A DNA stretch of 64,000 nt from Cryptomeria japonica (Eukaryota > Streptophyta > Pinopsida > Cupressales > Cupressaceae): positions 824,656,397 through 824,720,396 of the forward strand of contig NC_081411.1 of assembly GCF_030272615.1 (NCBI RefSeq). Reading direction: 5' to 3'. The translations under genes were made by a program, and so were the position numbers. The notes under the pieces are model-generated. The model was not told where the DNA came from. It saw only the letters and a program-made list of their open reading frames with translations, and did no database searches. Below are positions 34,192 through 47,165 of the stretch, piece after piece. The first letter of the stretch is position 1, and every line of letters starts with the position of its first letter.

Positions 34192-35246
34192 TGTTAGGTC
34201 CTGGAGGCAACTAAGAGGGGGGGGTGAATTGGTTGTCTATTAATTTCAACCAAATATACTTTAACCAAACTTAGTGCATAATACCGGTAAACCAAACTTT
34301 AATGTCAGTAGACAGTTTAACAGTTATTTGTAGTACCGGTAAAGTTTAATGCATGAAACAGAAAGACAAATAACATACACAACACATAACACAGTTATTT
34401 GTATGTGGAAACCCTATAAGGGGAAAAACCACAATGGGAAACCTTACCCACAATCAGATGATACTACTGCAGATAGTATGTGTGTACAATATGGATTCTA
34501 CACATGTAGAAAGGCCAACTGCCTAGAGCTCTCTGCTCAATCAAAAAATGGGAGTTACATTGACTACAATTGGATGGTTAAATCCAATGATAATGTACTG
34601 CTCAAAATAGCATCTTCATATGCTGGATTCAGTATCGGTTAAGCTCTGATTTGTCTTCTTCAAACCTTCCTCCAATCTTAAATGATGTCTGTGTGTATAC
34701 ATCTTCTTATATTTGCATATATCTTATTGTATTCCTCTTCTACTATCCTTATTACAATCTCATAAATGAGATCTTACATTTATACCAAAACCTAAGACCA
34801 AATGAGTAGGTCAGCTCACTAAAAGATATTACAATAAAATCAATTACAAATGAATCAATATTTGATGCATGATGTCGGCTCAATGCATTTACAAGAATGA
34901 TGAATCATCTTCATGATGTGTCATGTTGATCTGGTATAGATATGTTTGTCGGTCCATAACCTAGACCTATTTGCCAGTAACAGCAAATATGCAAACCCGA
35001 TTAGACCAATGAATAAATCACCAAAACAAAGTGTTCAAACAATGTCTTCAACATAACCAAGTAATCTCCAATTCATTCCAAGTGTTGATGAACAATATAA
35101 CCTGTCGGTGAACCAGATACCGGTGACTATGCATAAGTCACTGAACATGTCGGTGAACATAACCAAAGATCTCCAAGTGTTTCTCAAGTGTTGACAAGTG
35201 TTGACATCAATGAAAAAACTATATCAACATATCCAAAATACCAACA
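34192..35246 (-). repeat. 3' LTR of element C
   Basis: Plus-strand ends TGTTAGGTCCTGG and AAAATACCAACA, 1,055 bp. The hairpin stem is CAACTAA (34208-34214) with TTGGTTG (34229-34235), closed with one G-T pair. A TATAAATG box lies on the minus strand at 34784-34777. Confidence 0.9.
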
Positions 35247-35619
35247 ATCTCCCCCTTTGGCATTGATGGCAACACAAGATGGAAAAACCATCTAAGTGCC
35301 AAAGGAGAAATGCCAAAAACCAAAAACCAACAATCTCCCAAAGAGATTATCAAAATATAGATACAAAGAGTAACAATCTCTCCCCCAATGAATAATTTCT
35401 CTCACAAAAGATAATGTGTTTTTCCATAGATATCTCCCCCCCTTTGACATCAAATTCCAAAGCAATACAGAAGCAAATACAATCAATTCAAATAACTTGT
35501 CACAAAATACCAACTTATCAATTTATCCAACTACTCCCCCTGAGAAGTAGCTTTCCTCATCAAAGTCAGAAAAAAGGTTTCTCTGTTAATTCTATCGGTT
35601 GATGACAAACATCAACTGT
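35247..35619 (-). other. 3' untranslated end of element C with two polypurine blocks
   Basis: GCCAAAGGGGGAGATTG (element strand) abuts the LTR at 35247-35273. A second block, TGTCAAAGGGGGGAGATA, is at 35431-35450. No gene is seen in between. Confidence 0.7.
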
Positions 35620-36956
35620 CTAAGTCTCTACTAGTGGGGGTATAACCCCAAGTTGCTCTCTAAGATACTCAAAAGATTCTTTAGGCAAAGGCTTAGTAAA
35701 GATATCTGCAATCTGCTCTTTAGTATTCACATAAACCAATTTCACTTCTTTTCCTTCAACATTTTCTTTTAGAAAATTGAATTTGATAGAAACATGTTTA
35801 GTTTTTGAGTGAAATACCAGATTCTTTGATATATCAATTGCTGCCATATTATCACAATAAATGATTATAGGTTCCTTGTATTTTACCTTTATGTCTTTCA
35901 ACATTTACTTGATCCATAATACATTTGTATAGTTAGATGTTGCTACAACATATTTTGATTTTGTTGTTTATAAAGATGTGCAACTTTGTTTCTTGCTCAA
36001 CCAAGAGATTAATCTGCTACCAAGAAAGAATGCTCCACCAATGGTACTTTTTCTATCATCTACATCTCCTACCCAATTTACATCGATGTATGGACATAAA
36101 TCAAAGTTTTCATCTCTAGGATACCATAAACCAAGTTTTGTAGTTCCTTGTAGATACCAGAAGATCCTTTTCACTGCTGATTCATGATTTTGTTTAGGAT
36201 TACTCTTAAATCTTGAAACAATACATACTGCATTCATACTATTAGGTCTTGTTTGTGTCAAATACAGTAAACCTCTTATCATAGATTTATACCTAGTCGG
36301 ATTAACAGGTGTTGATTCATCCTTCAAAGATAGTTTATCAATTGTAGTCATATGTGTGCTTACCAGTTTAGAGTTTTCCATGCCAAATTTCTTTATTAAT
36401 TCCTTCAGGTACTTTGATTGATTTATGAATATACCTTTATCAATCTATAAGATCTGCAATCCTAAGAAGAATTTTATCTCCCCAATCATAGACATTTCAA
36501 ATTCCTCCTACATCTTATTAGAAAAGTCTTTACACAGTCCATCTTCTCCTCGAAAATTATATCATCAATAAAAACTTCTATAACCAAGATGTCATCATTA
36601 GTTACTTTGTAACATAGATTGTTGTTAGTATTACCTTTAGTGAAACCAATCTTCAAAAGATATTTGTCCAATGTAGCATACCAAGCTCTAGGAGCTTGCT
36701 TAAATCCATATACAGCTTTCCTTAACTTGCAAACCATATCTTTGTCATCTATCAAAGAAAATCCATCAGGTTGTTCAATGTAAACTTCATCTTCAAGATC
36801 TCCATTCAGAAATGCACATTTAACATCCATTTGATATACTTTATAGTTCTTGTGTGCTGCAAAAGCTAAGAATAATCTGACTGCCTCAATTCTAGCTACC
36901 GGTGCAAAGGTTTCATTATACTCAATTCCTTCTTTCTGTGAATATCCCTTACACAC
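35620..36956 (-). pseudogene. Element C reverse transcriptase (C-terminal part) and RNase H
   Basis: RT reads [31 protein letters not shown] and the active-site box FIDD (about 36560). A frameshift follows near 36490. RNase H resumes in another frame: FWYLQGTTKLGLWYPRD, YIDVNWVGDVDDRKST, YCDNMAAIDISKNLVFHS and EQIADIFTKPLPKESF, ending at 35620. The product copies element RNA to DNA. It is broken by at least one frameshift and stops. Confidence 0.88.
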
Positions 36957-38240
36957 TAATCTTTATTTATTTTTTATTACCTTACCATCTTCATTGAGTT
37001 TATTTCTGAATACCCATTTAGTTCCAATTACATTTTTGTCGTTAGGCCGGGGAACTAATGTCCATGTGTTATTCTTTTCAATTTTTTCCAATTCATCTTC
37101 CATAGCTTTAATCCAGTATTTATCTTCACATGCCTCATTAAATGATGTTGGTTTAATTTGAGAAATAAGACATACCTCTTCATTTGCCAGTCTTCCTCTA
37201 GTCATAACTCCTTGATACTTGTTCCCAATTATTTGATTTTCAAAGTGATTCAATCTTACATACAGGGGTGTTTTTACTTCTTGTTGTTCCTCAGTCATTG
37301 TGGAATTCTCAGATGATGCCGGTGTGACTGGATCAACATTTTGTACCTGTGTACTCATTGTAGGTGTATTTGATATTATCTCTATTATCGGTTTAGAGTC
37401 CAAGTACCTTGAATTATCTCTAAATTATTCATCAATCTTTACATTTGCACTTTCAATGATTTTCTGAAATCTCTTATTAAAACATCTATATGCCTTGTTC
37501 TTAGATGAATAACCAAGAAATATTCCTTCATCACTTCTAGGATCAAATTTGCCAATATATCCATCTCTTCTAATATAGCATTTACTTCCAAATATTCTGA
37601 AATATTTAAGAGTAGGAGTATTACCAAACCATAGTTCATGAGGGGTCTTACCGGTTTCACCTTTGATGTGAACTTTATTGAATGTGTAAATAGTTGTATT
37701 GACTACTTCTCTCTAATATACATGAGGTAGATTTGCTTCTGATATCATGCTTCTAGTTTCATCTAGAATAGTTATGTTCTTCCCTTCCACAACTCTATTC
37801 TACTGGGGTGTCCGAGGTGTTGATAACTATCTTTTAATTTCATTCACTTCACAGAATGTATTAAATTCCTTAGATGTGAATTCACCTCCTTGATCTGATC
37901 TCAAGCATTTGATTTTCTTACCAGTTTCATTCTCTACCATCGCCTTGAATAGTTTGAATTTCCCAAAAGCTTTTGATTTCTCCCTGAGAAAAGTAACCCA
38001 ACACATTCTAGAATAATCGTCAATGATTGGCATAAAATACCTATCTCCTTGTAAACTTCTAGTTCTTGCTGGACCACATAAATCAGTATGAATTAAGTCA
38101 AGAATATTATTAGATTTTTCTGGTATACTCTTAAAAGATGCTCTAACTTGCTTTCCAAATTGACATTCCTTACATACCAGATTGTGAGGTTTAACAATCT
38201 TAGGTAAATCTCTTACTGCCTTAGTTGTACTGATTTTCAC
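36957..38240 (-). pseudogene. Element C integrase, linker and RT start
   Basis: The integrase starts with LVCKECQFGKQVRASFK. Catalytic Asp residues lie in HTDLCGPART and LRSDQGGEF, and the Glu region is altered to NRVVEGKN after stops at about 37827. The C-terminal part reads FGSKCYIRRDGYIGKFD and GIFLGYSSKNKAYRCFNKRF in the same frame. It is followed by the linker and RT start (YWIKAMEDELEKIEKNNTW, IGTKWVFRNKLNEDG). A stop lies near 36957. Confidence 0.85.
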
Positions 38241-38436
38241 AATGCAATCAAAATTTACATGACACGGTCTCTTATCCCATAGCTAACTTTCATCAATATG
38301 TGCAATTAAGCATGTCTTCTCATTTCTATTCAAATGAAAGATATTACCTCTAGTCTAATTACTGGTTGCAATTTCCAAACCAGTTCTATTCATGATTTTG
38401 CATCTACCATTCTTGAATTGTAACTAAAATCCTTTT

Positions 38437-38685
38437 TCAACTAATTGACCAACACAAAAGATTATGCTTCAAACCTTCAACATAGTAAACATTATCAGTA
38501 TTATGCTTATCATCAAAAGATATAGTGCCTTTTCCTCTGGTCAAACAACCTTTGTCATCTCCAAATATTACTAGACCTTTATTGTATTCTTGAAAGGTTA
38601 AGAATTTACTCTTATCACTAGTCATATGATGTGAACATCCGGAATCAATAATCCATTCATCTTTATCTTCAATTTTAGCTGCCAA
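38437..38685 (-). pseudogene. Element C aspartic protease
   Basis: WIIDSGCSHHMTSDKSKF gives the copia active site (Asp-Ser-Gly). GLKHNLL follows and then the frame shifts. It is in the frame of Gag and separated from integrase by a frameshift between 38437 and 38240. Confidence 0.87.
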
Positions 38686-38745
38686 GGCCTACTCTACCAG
38701 TTGAATAGTAGGTGTCAGTTGATCTTTTGTTATAGCAACAAAATC

Positions 38746-39726
38746 CTATCCATTGTCTACCAGTTCCTCATCAAAATCATCAGTAACTTCTTCATCAGCA
38801 TAGTAACATGATTTATCTCTATTCTTCTTAAATCTAAACCTTTGATATTCAGGGTTAGGCTTATATGTTCTTTTAGATTCTTCTTTCAATCTTACATGAC
38901 TATCAAGATACCTAGATGCCATATGGCCAATCTTATTGCAGTTAAAACATTTAAATGGTGTTTTACCTTCATACTTACTTCCAACTGGATCTTTAGGTAT
39001 TTTCCTTGCAAATACTGCTTCAAGTTCTTCCAGTTCTTCATTCTCCTTTCTAATTTCTTCAAGTTCTCTTGCATAAAAGGCTTTCCAATCAGATTTCTTA
39101 GATGATGATGATGATGCTATAGATGATGATGATTCCTTGAAAGCTAAATTTGTCTTAATAGTAGCAACAGGACCAAATTCCTCAAGTTCAAAAGCTGAAA
39201 GTTTTCCAACCAAAGTATCTCTAGATACTGATGCATTAGGCATTGTTCTCAATTCATTTATAATAGTAACTTTCATTTTGTATGCCGGTGGAAAATCTCT
39301 TAAAACTTTAGAAATAATTTCATCTTCACTTAAGGTTCCTCCACAACATTGTATGCCCAAAACAATTTCATTTACTCTTTCCATAAAAGCAGAAATTATT
39401 TCATCTTCATCCATTTTCAGATTTTCATACCTGACCCGAAAGCATTCCAGTTTTGCAATTTTGACTGTGGTATCATCTTCATTCAATGTCTCCAATTTAT
39501 CCCAAATAGCTTTAGCAGTAGATCGGTTTGATAATCCTATGATTTGTTGATCTGATAATGCGCTCAAAAGTGCTTCTCTTGCTTTGCAATCATTTTCCTC
39601 ATCTTTAGCCAAGGTTGGTGGAATAGATTGACCTTGAGTAGGAACAACATATCCATTATTTGTAACATCCCATATGTCCTTCCCAATGCAATTCAGATGT
39701 GTTTCCATCTTGACCTTCCATATACC
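38746..39726 (-). pseudogene. Element C Gag, main part
   Basis: Gag resumes here after E with IWKVKMETHLNCIGKDIWDV. It has the UBN2 helices (AKAIWDKLETLNEDDTTVK, SAFMERVNEIVLGIQCCGG, LPPAYK-like DFPPAYKMKV) and one knuckle, CFNCNKIGHMASRY, whose last Cys is Tyr. The ORF stays open to 38746. The apparent ATG upstream at 39750 lies in the LTR of E and is an artefact. The true start is at 52496. Confidence 0.85.
39722..39726. repeat. Target duplication ATACC of element E (left)
   Basis: ATACC recurs at 52438-52442. Removing E and one copy restores the Gag frame of C. Confidence 0.85.
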
Positions 39727-41388
39727 TATAACGTCGTAAATTGTACGCACTTGCTAAAGCAGTACAATTTCACACCTAGTTTAGGACCTGCCTTAGCGCA
39801 TTTTGCATTTTGCATTGCATTTCCCCTTTAGCACTTAATTAATCAAATTAATTAGGTCTGAAGTTCTATTTCATCATCTTCCACATCATAAAGTCAGACC
39901 CTTTCATTAAAGTGTGCCCCTTTCATTTTATTACTCCAATACATCATTTAATCAAAAACCCTAATTAGGTCCTATTTTGAACTTGGGGGCTTGATTTCGG
40001 GGGTCAAAACATCTCGAAATCACCTGTAACTTCAGGATTCTCTCTAAAATCATCATATCCGACGGCCCTGAAAATTTGGTGAAAAGTTGTCGGGACCATG
40101 GCACCCGGAGTGCACACGGTCCCGAACATTTTTCCCAAAATTTTAGGAGCGCAATCCAATCATAAAATAAAGCTTAACCCCAAGAAATTGGTGGGAGATT
40201 CAATCTCTAGGTCGGCTAAAAGTTGAAATTAAGACCTAGGGTTTCATATATAAGAGCTCTCTTTCTTCATTTGAAAGGATCCGAATTTTGGTTTCAAGGG
40301 ACCTCCTATGCAGCGAAAGAATAGATCTTTGAAGACTTCAACAACATTCAACATCCATCCATCAAGCACACATCAATTTCATTCATCCATTTAGGGCTTT
40401 GAAGGCATTGAAGAGCAATAAGGGATCACCGACTGAAGATTGGCTTGTACCCCTCCCTTGGGGTTGGGTATGATTTCATGTTGTTTTCATGTCTTTGCAT
40501 AAGCCTCATTATATCACTTGTATTCATGCTTTAGATCTCTTTACATCTTGATTTGGAGCATTTACATCATCATTTACAAGCAGTTAGGGTTTACTTTCTA
40601 GGTTGCTCTAGTTTGCTTACTTGCATTCTAGGATCTTGCACACACATAAGGCCTGCACACACACTACTTTTACAATACAACTTGGCTATTCATGGAGGTG
40701 GAAATCACCAAAGTGGGGGTTTGACTAAGGCAAAACCCTATATAGCCACCCACCATACCTTTTCAGATATAAGTGCAGGTTTCGGGATTCGGACGATGCC
40801 GCAAGTTGCAGATCCGATGGAAGCGGACCGAGACAGAACTTCACACCAAATTTCAGAGCAAAAGACTAGGACAGGGGCATGGGGCACCCTGGTCCTGCCA
40901 GGACAGGGGCGCTAGGCACCCTGGTCCCTGGGACAGGGGCGTTGGGCGCCCTGGTCCTTTTGTCAGATAGCATTTCTGACAGTTTTCCAGGTGGTAAAAT
41001 AGCAGTTTCAGGTGCAGTTTCAGGAGCAGAATCAGGACAGTGGTGCTCGCGCCCCCATCCCGAACATTTTCACTCAGATTTTAACTCCGAGTATGCATCT
41101 ACATTCTTGTCTTGTCCTTGTGTTTGCAGCTTTCCATTGTTTAACTTCAATTCTGCAATTCTGTTATTAGTTCATACTTGAGCTCTGAGGTCAGGAATTG
41201 AACTTGCATCATTTTATCTTTCAATTACAACAAAGGAATAGAAACCCTAATAGGTAGCCCGTGGCTCTCTCTTTCACAAAAAGAAGTAGCCAATTGTGTG
41301 ATACCTCTAGGCTCTTTCGTATTCCACAATGTGTGTCAAAAGGTAGGATTAGGACATGTTAACCTAGTCTCACTTTTTCCCCTACACA
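39727..41388 (+). repeat. 5' LTR of element E
   Basis: It begins TATAACGTCG (the right copy has TGTAACG) and ends CCCCTACACA. It contains TATATAAG at 40247-40254 and GC-rich repeats of about 35 bases with GACAGGGGC and CACCCTGGTCC at 40870-40960. The 120-residue ORF at 40553-40915 is an LTR chance frame. Confidence 0.9.
40247..40254 (+). promoter_or_regulatory. TATA box candidate in the 5' LTR of E
   Basis: TATATAAG, 520 bases from the LTR start, also present in the right LTR at 51296-51303. Confidence 0.55.
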
Positions 41389-41391
41389 TTT

Positions 41392-41410
41392 TGGTGAACC
41401 CGACGTGAAC
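41392..41410 (+). other. Primer-binding-site candidate of element E
   Basis: TGGTGAACCCGACGTGAAC starts three bases after the LTR. Element F has the same site with one change (61068). I cannot name the tRNA. Confidence 0.65.
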
Positions 41411-41603
41411 CTTATTATTGTTTTCTCTTGCATTGCATTTGTTGGATCTAGATCTAGATTTAGTGTGTTTCATTTAAGTTTCATTTTCATAAATTAAAAA
41501 AAAACAACAACAATAAAAAAAAAAAAAAAGAGGGAAAAGAAAGAGTGTGTTTCTTTGTTTCTTTGCATTGTGTGTTTAAGTTTTATGCAACTTTTATTTC
41601 AAA

Positions 41604-44099
41604 ATGTCATATTTTTATTTGCAAGATGTTCATATTTATGATGATGTATGCAATTATGTCAATTATGAGTATAGCCAAGATGAATTAGATGAAGCTTTAG
41701 ATGAGTTTTTGAATCCTAAAGATGCCAAACCTTCATTTTACCAAAGACTCATAAACCTTGTTACTATGCCATTTCATTGTGATGAGAAAGATAAGTCGAA
41801 TGGTTCCTCTCAAGGGTACATTCCTATCAACTCTTCCACTGAATCTAGTAACATGGTTGTTTTCAATGATCCCCTCTATGAAGGGATGTCTCCTTTTGAA
41901 TCAAAAGATAAACCTTTTAATCGATATGATCATGCTTTGTTGGATGATGCTTTTGATGACTTTGTGGCTTTATCGAAATCTTTAAACAAGAACAAAACTT
42001 CTAAATTAGTTAACATGATAAACCTAGAAGAGCATAATAAGCCTCTCTTTGAAGTCCAAGGTGCTTATCCTTCTCCCACCTTTCAAGTTCCTAAATCACC
42101 TCTCCTTACTGTCCAAGGAGGGTGTGGTCATGATTCCTTTCTTACTACGAATAAACCTATCATCACTGTGCAAGGAAGAAAACCTATGAGTCCTTATAGT
42201 TACGCCAAGCAATTAACTAGAGAGAGTTATCATGCGGTTGCCCATACTTATCATACTAGAAATAATAGGCAGCCTAATCCTCCTCCTGTTACTCCAGTTT
42301 CTCTTCCTAATCCTCAACCAATTCTTCCACAAGCTCCACGTATTTCACAAGTTCTTGGTAAGGAATATGATCTCATAGAACAACTTAAAGCTACCCCTGC
42401 TAAGATATCCCTTTGGGATTTGATTCAAACTTCTACCACTCATCACGAGATGTTACAAGATGCCTTGAAAGATTTGAATGTTCCTCCACCAAATACATCT
42501 AGTAATATAGTGTCTTTGGTTAACTCTGTGATGAATCCTAAAGCTCAAATTGTGTTTACTCAAGATGAATTGCCTACTAGTGAAATTCAACATCAATATG
42601 ATCCCTTGATGATTGTAGTTATCATAAATGACACTGCTATAAGACGAACACTAGTAGATAATGGCTCTGGCCTTAATGTGTGTAGCATTAATCTATTGCA
42701 TAAGATGAATGTGGATACATCCCTTATTGAGCCTGACTCTCATCCCATTCGAGGCTTTGATAATGTGGCTAAAACTTCATTAGGTATTATCACCTTACCC
42801 CTCATAGTGGGGCCTGTTACTTTGCCTACTCCTATCCATGTTATGTCGGGAAACCTAACATACAACTTGTTATTAGGGAGACCTTGGATTCACAGTATGC
42901 AAGTTGTCCCCTCTACATTGCATAGACAAGTTAAATTTATTTATAGCAATAAGACATATACCTTGATAGGTGATACTAATTTCCAAGCTTGTTTGCAAAC
43001 ATCTACTTCCAAAGGGGGTTCTTCTAAGCCTTCCTCTTCTAGTGATGACTCTTTAAACAAGATACCTATCGATGAATCTTCACTCTCTGATGATCAAAAT
43101 TCTTTGGATGAGTCTGAAGCTCCTGAAGAAGATTCTGCTTGACTTGAATCTACACATGAGAAGGCTTTTGATCCTGAGAAGGTTCTTGCAGAAGACGATT
43201 GGGGATCTCTTGATTTTAATCCCACCTTTGTAGGTGAATATAGGGTTCCTCCTAGAGAGCTTAAAGTTGAAAATAAGGAAGAAGCTAAAAATCAATCAAT
43301 CTTACCTGAGCCTATGAGCAATAATTTTGTGGCCGCTTCTCAAACTTCTTCTCCTCACACCTCTAATTCTGAAGGATTTGATTCTTTGTCTTATGAAAAA
43401 CCACCTTCTCTTTCTGAAATGGCTGATCGTTATGGTCATGGTTTCCATATTCTAGCTAAGCATGGGTATCATGGAAATGGTTGTGGTGCTCATGAACAAG
43501 GGATAAAGGTTCCTCTCGAGAATATTCTTTATGATGTGACCTTTGGACTTGGTTATAATCCCTACAAGTGCACTAAAGCTTCTAAAAGACCATGTATTAG
43601 TGTTAATGTTATTTCTACATCTCTACCAATGTGACACCCTGAGTATATTGATGGGGATCCTTTGTGTGCCTATGCTTTGGATGTCTTTCCTACCGATGAT
43701 TCTTTAGCTAAGTTTTTAGGAGCATATGATACTCTTCCTCATTATCATCACAATAGGGGATTTCCTTATTGTTTGAACACTAAAGCTTATTTTGGAAAAG
43801 AGATTGATAATGATGAGATTGTGAAAGAATTCCCTCAGTTAAAGGATACTCCTCAACGAATTAATCTTCTTATAAGTGACACCATTGATGTTAAGATGGA
43901 TCCTTGCAATGAAGAAAAAGTTATTAGAATTGGGAAATGTTTGGATGAAAAAGAACAAAAACAATATGCAGATTTATTGCGTGAATTCCCTGAGATCTTT
44001 GCTTGGACATATTCTGACATGCCTGGTATAGATCCTAAGATTGTTACTCATAATATTGTCTTAGTTCCTGATGCTAAGCCTGTGAAACAAAAGATTTGA
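41604..44099 (+). pseudogene. Element E N-terminal polyprotein: protease and G-patch-like region, no capsid
   Basis: ATG 41604 opens an acidic start (DDVCNYVNYEYSQDELDEAL). I see no retroviral-type capsid and no zinc knuckle. Three short repeats (FEVQG, LTVQG, ITVQG) fall at about residues 148-195. The protease core is IRRTLVDNGSGLNVCSINLL (about 42640) with LLLGRPWIHSM. DNGS is a form seen in Tat elements. A G-patch-like stretch, LAKHGYHGNGCGAHEQGI, is at about 43450. Stops at 43140, 43632 and 44097 (all TGA) are in frame. The RT follows in the same frame. Confidence 0.8.
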
Positions 44100-45260
44100 A
44101 AAATGAATCCTAAGGTAGCTTTGCTTGTTAAGGCTGAGATTGAAAAATTATTGGAGGCTGGATTTATCCGCCCTATTGATTATTCCCCATGGATTTCAAA
44201 TATTGTCACTATGGCTAAATCAGATAATAAAATAAGAATGTGTACCGACTTTCAAGATTTAAATAAGGCTTATTTGAAAGATGATTTTCGTCTCCCAAAC
44301 ATTGACATGATAGTGGATTCTACAGCAGGACATGCTTTGTTATCCTTCATGGACGGTTTTTCAGGATACAATCAAATCTTTATTAATCCTCAAGATCAAT
44401 TCAAAACTGCTTTCACCACTCCTTGGGGTACGTTCTGTTGGGTGATGATGCCTTTTGGGCTTAAAAACACCGGCACAACTTATCAACGAGCGATGACCCT
44501 TATCTTTCATGATTATATGCATAAGAGTTTAGAAGATTATGTTGATGATATTTTAGCCAAATCCATTCTCTGTATAGATCATATTAAGATCCTTCGTCAA
44601 ATCTTTGAAAGAATTCATAAATATCACATGCACTTAAATCCCCGAAAATGTGTTTTTGGTGTGGATAGTGGAAAACTATTAGGATTCATAGTTTCGCATC
44701 GTGGGATTGAGGTAGACACTAAGAAAATAGATGCTATTGTCAACATGCCACCTCCTAGAAATGTGTCTCAACTCAAAAGCTTACAAGGAAAGATTCAAGC
44801 TATTCGTAGGTTTGTATCTCAACTTGCAGATCGTACTTTTCCTTTTACTCAACTTCTCAAAAAGAATATCACTTTTCAATGGAACGAAGATTTTCAGCAA
44901 GCATTTGAAGATTTAAAAGTATATTTCGCTAATCCTCCTATCCTTCAACCCGCTGAACCTTCTAAGCCCTTTCTTCTTTATACAGCTGCTTCCTCTCATG
45001 CTCTCGCAGCATTATTGGTACAACATGATAAAGATGGTAAAGAGTGTCCGATTTATTATATAATTCGAACCTTACTCGATTATGAGACCCGATATTCTGC
45101 GATAGAAAGACAATGCTTGGCCTTGGTGTTTGCGACTCAGAAATTGAGACATTATCTTTTAAATTCAGAAGTCCACGTCATGGTAAAGTTTGATCCATTG
45201 AAGCATCTTTTCTCTAAAACTGATTTATCAGGATGCCTAGCTAAGTGGGTTATGATGTGA
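44100..45260 (+). pseudogene. Element E reverse transcriptase and first RNase H
   Basis: RT runs from LLEAGFIRPIDYSPWISN through MCTDFQDLNKAYLKDDF, the SFMDGFSGYNQI box and the YVDDILAKS active site (about 44535-44570). The connection domain follows (LNPRKCVFGVDSGKLLGFIV), then the first RNase H remnant (FLLYTAASSHALAALLVQ; AIERQCLALVFATQKLRHYL). All catalytic Asp of RT are present. The only breaks are the TGA before it and the TGA at its end (45258). Confidence 0.92.
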
Positions 45261-46106
45261 ACTGAATTTGACCTTAAATTTGTTTCACAAAGAGCAATTA
45301 AAGGGCAAGCGTTGACCGATCACTTAGTTGAGGCCCCTTCACCTTTCTCCTTCCCTAACCCAGAGTCTTTTCCTGATGATTTCACTCTTTGCATAGAGAA
45401 AGATGAAACTTGGGAGTTGTACTTTGATGGCTCTAAGTGTCGTACGGGATCGGGGGCAGGTGTTGTTCTGATTTCTCCTACAAAGAAATCCATTCCCTTA
45501 TCTTATTGTCTCAATTTCCTATGCACCAATAACATTGCTGAGTATGAGGCTCTTGTAGCAGGAATAAAGGCAGCCTTGGCTTTGAATGTAAAGCACATAC
45601 ATATTTATGGAGATTCTCAATTGATTATAAGACAAGTAATAGGACTGTATCAAGCAAAACAAGAGAAATTATCACAATATAAAGACCTTGCTATCTCTTT
45701 GTTACAAAAATTTGATTCTTATACAATGGAACCTGTTCCTCGAAAAGATAATCGACATGCGGATGCAATGGCATGTGTGGCTTCTCTTGTATCTTTAGAG
45801 GACCCTGTGGTTGATCTTAAATTTGTTATTCACAACCTTATTTCTCCAACTATTGTAGATGATTCTAGCCTGGTGACATGTTGTGACTTTATAGACTCAG
45901 ATGAATGGTATTCGCATATCGTAAGATACTTGACCGATGGTACCTTTCCTGATTCCACCAATAGGAACACTAAGGCTAGAATTCGCAAGCTCTCCGCTAG
46001 ATATATCATTCTTTCTAATGTTCTTTACCGAAGGGGTTATAACGGTCTTCTCCTTCGTTGTCTTAACAAATCGGAAATCCCTATTGCTCTTGAAGAGGCA
46101 CATTAA
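45261..46106 (+). pseudogene. Element E second (archaeal-type) RNase H
   Basis: WELYFDGSKCRTGSGAGVVL, NIAEYEALVAGIKAALAL and HIYGDSQLIIRQVIG give the Asp-Glu-Asp set of a fully formed RNase H fold, and a fourth Asp lies in HADAMA. This extra domain is a mark of the Tat/Ogre branch. The frame is open from 45312 to the TAA at 46104. Confidence 0.88.
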
Positions 46107-47165
46107 GGTGCCTATGGGGGGAATTTTGGAGGCAAATCCTTGGTTCAAAGGTTGCTTCATATGGGATATTATTGGCAAACTATGCAGCAGGATTCTTTTT
46201 CATTTGTTAAGAAATGTCATCAATGTCAACAACACAATAATCTGATTCATGCTCCTGCCCAAGAACTTTGTTCTCATGTAGCTTCTTGGCCTTTCTCTGC
46301 ATGGGGGTTGGATCTCATCGGTAAAATCTCTCCTCCTTCATCTCAAGGACATACTTTCATAATAACCGCAACAGATTACTTTACAAAGTGGGTAGAAGTT
46401 GTTCCCCTTCGCTCTACTACTGCTGAAGTGATTTGTCGATTTCTTCTAGAAAACATTATTTCTCGATTTGGGATACCTTCCACTATAATCTCCGATAATG
46501 GGACATCATTTAAGAACAAGGATGTGAAGAAATTCCTTGAGAAATATCATATCAAACATCGATTTTCTACACCATACTATCCTCAATCAAATGGTCAAGC
46601 CGAATCATCCAATAAGATAATTGAACAAATTCTTCGCAAAACCGTGAATAAGCATGGTAAGGATTGGAGTACTCAGCTAATTTATGCTCTTTGGGCTTAC
46701 TGAATGAGTGTACGAATTGCTATAGGAACCACCCCTTATAATCTTGTTTATGGTGTTGATGCTATTATGCCTTCAAAGTTAGAGATTCCATCACTTAGAG
46801 TTTCTCTCAAAGGTATAGTAGATGATGACTCTTATAGAGAACAAAGACTTCAACAGATTGAGATGGTTGATGAACAGCGTATAAATGCTCTTGAGCATAT
46901 TCAAGTGTATCACAAAACTCTACAACGAAGCTATAATGATAAGGTTATTCAACGTTCCTTCTCAGTGGGTGACTTAGTTCTTTATGAGAATCAGTGCAAT
47001 GTGAATGCCTTACCTGAAGAAAAGGGAAAATTTAGTCCTAATTGGCTTGGACCGTATATTGTTATTGAAGATTATGGATCAGGTGTTTATAAAATAGTGG
47101 GTGTAGATGGTATGCCTCTTAAAGACCCTATAAATGCTATGCACTTGCGTAGATACTATGCTTAA
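46107..47165 (+). pseudogene. Element E integrase
   Basis: A degraded HHCC finger (GYYWQTMQQDSFSFVKKCHQ with CHQCQ) is followed by the core: Asp in ITATDYFTKWVEVV, Asp in IISDNGTSF and Glu in PQSNGQAESSNKII. A TGA at 46701 separates the C-terminal part (GTTPYNLVYGVDAIMP, then a GPY/F-like FSPNWLGPYIV). No chromodomain. It ends at 47165. The three catalytic residues are intact. Confidence 0.9.

Noticed and set aside
37439-37660. Minus-strand ORF of 73 residues in element C
   Set aside because: The integrase C-terminal motifs are in a neighbouring frame. This one is a shadow.
39727-39750. Apparent start of the C Gag ORF within the LTR of E
   Set aside because: The true start is at 52496 on the other side of E. 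The open frame in E is chance.
40553-40915. 120-residue ORF, found again at 51602-51964
   Set aside because: It lies in the LTRs of E and is duplicated only because the LTR is. It shows no protein features.
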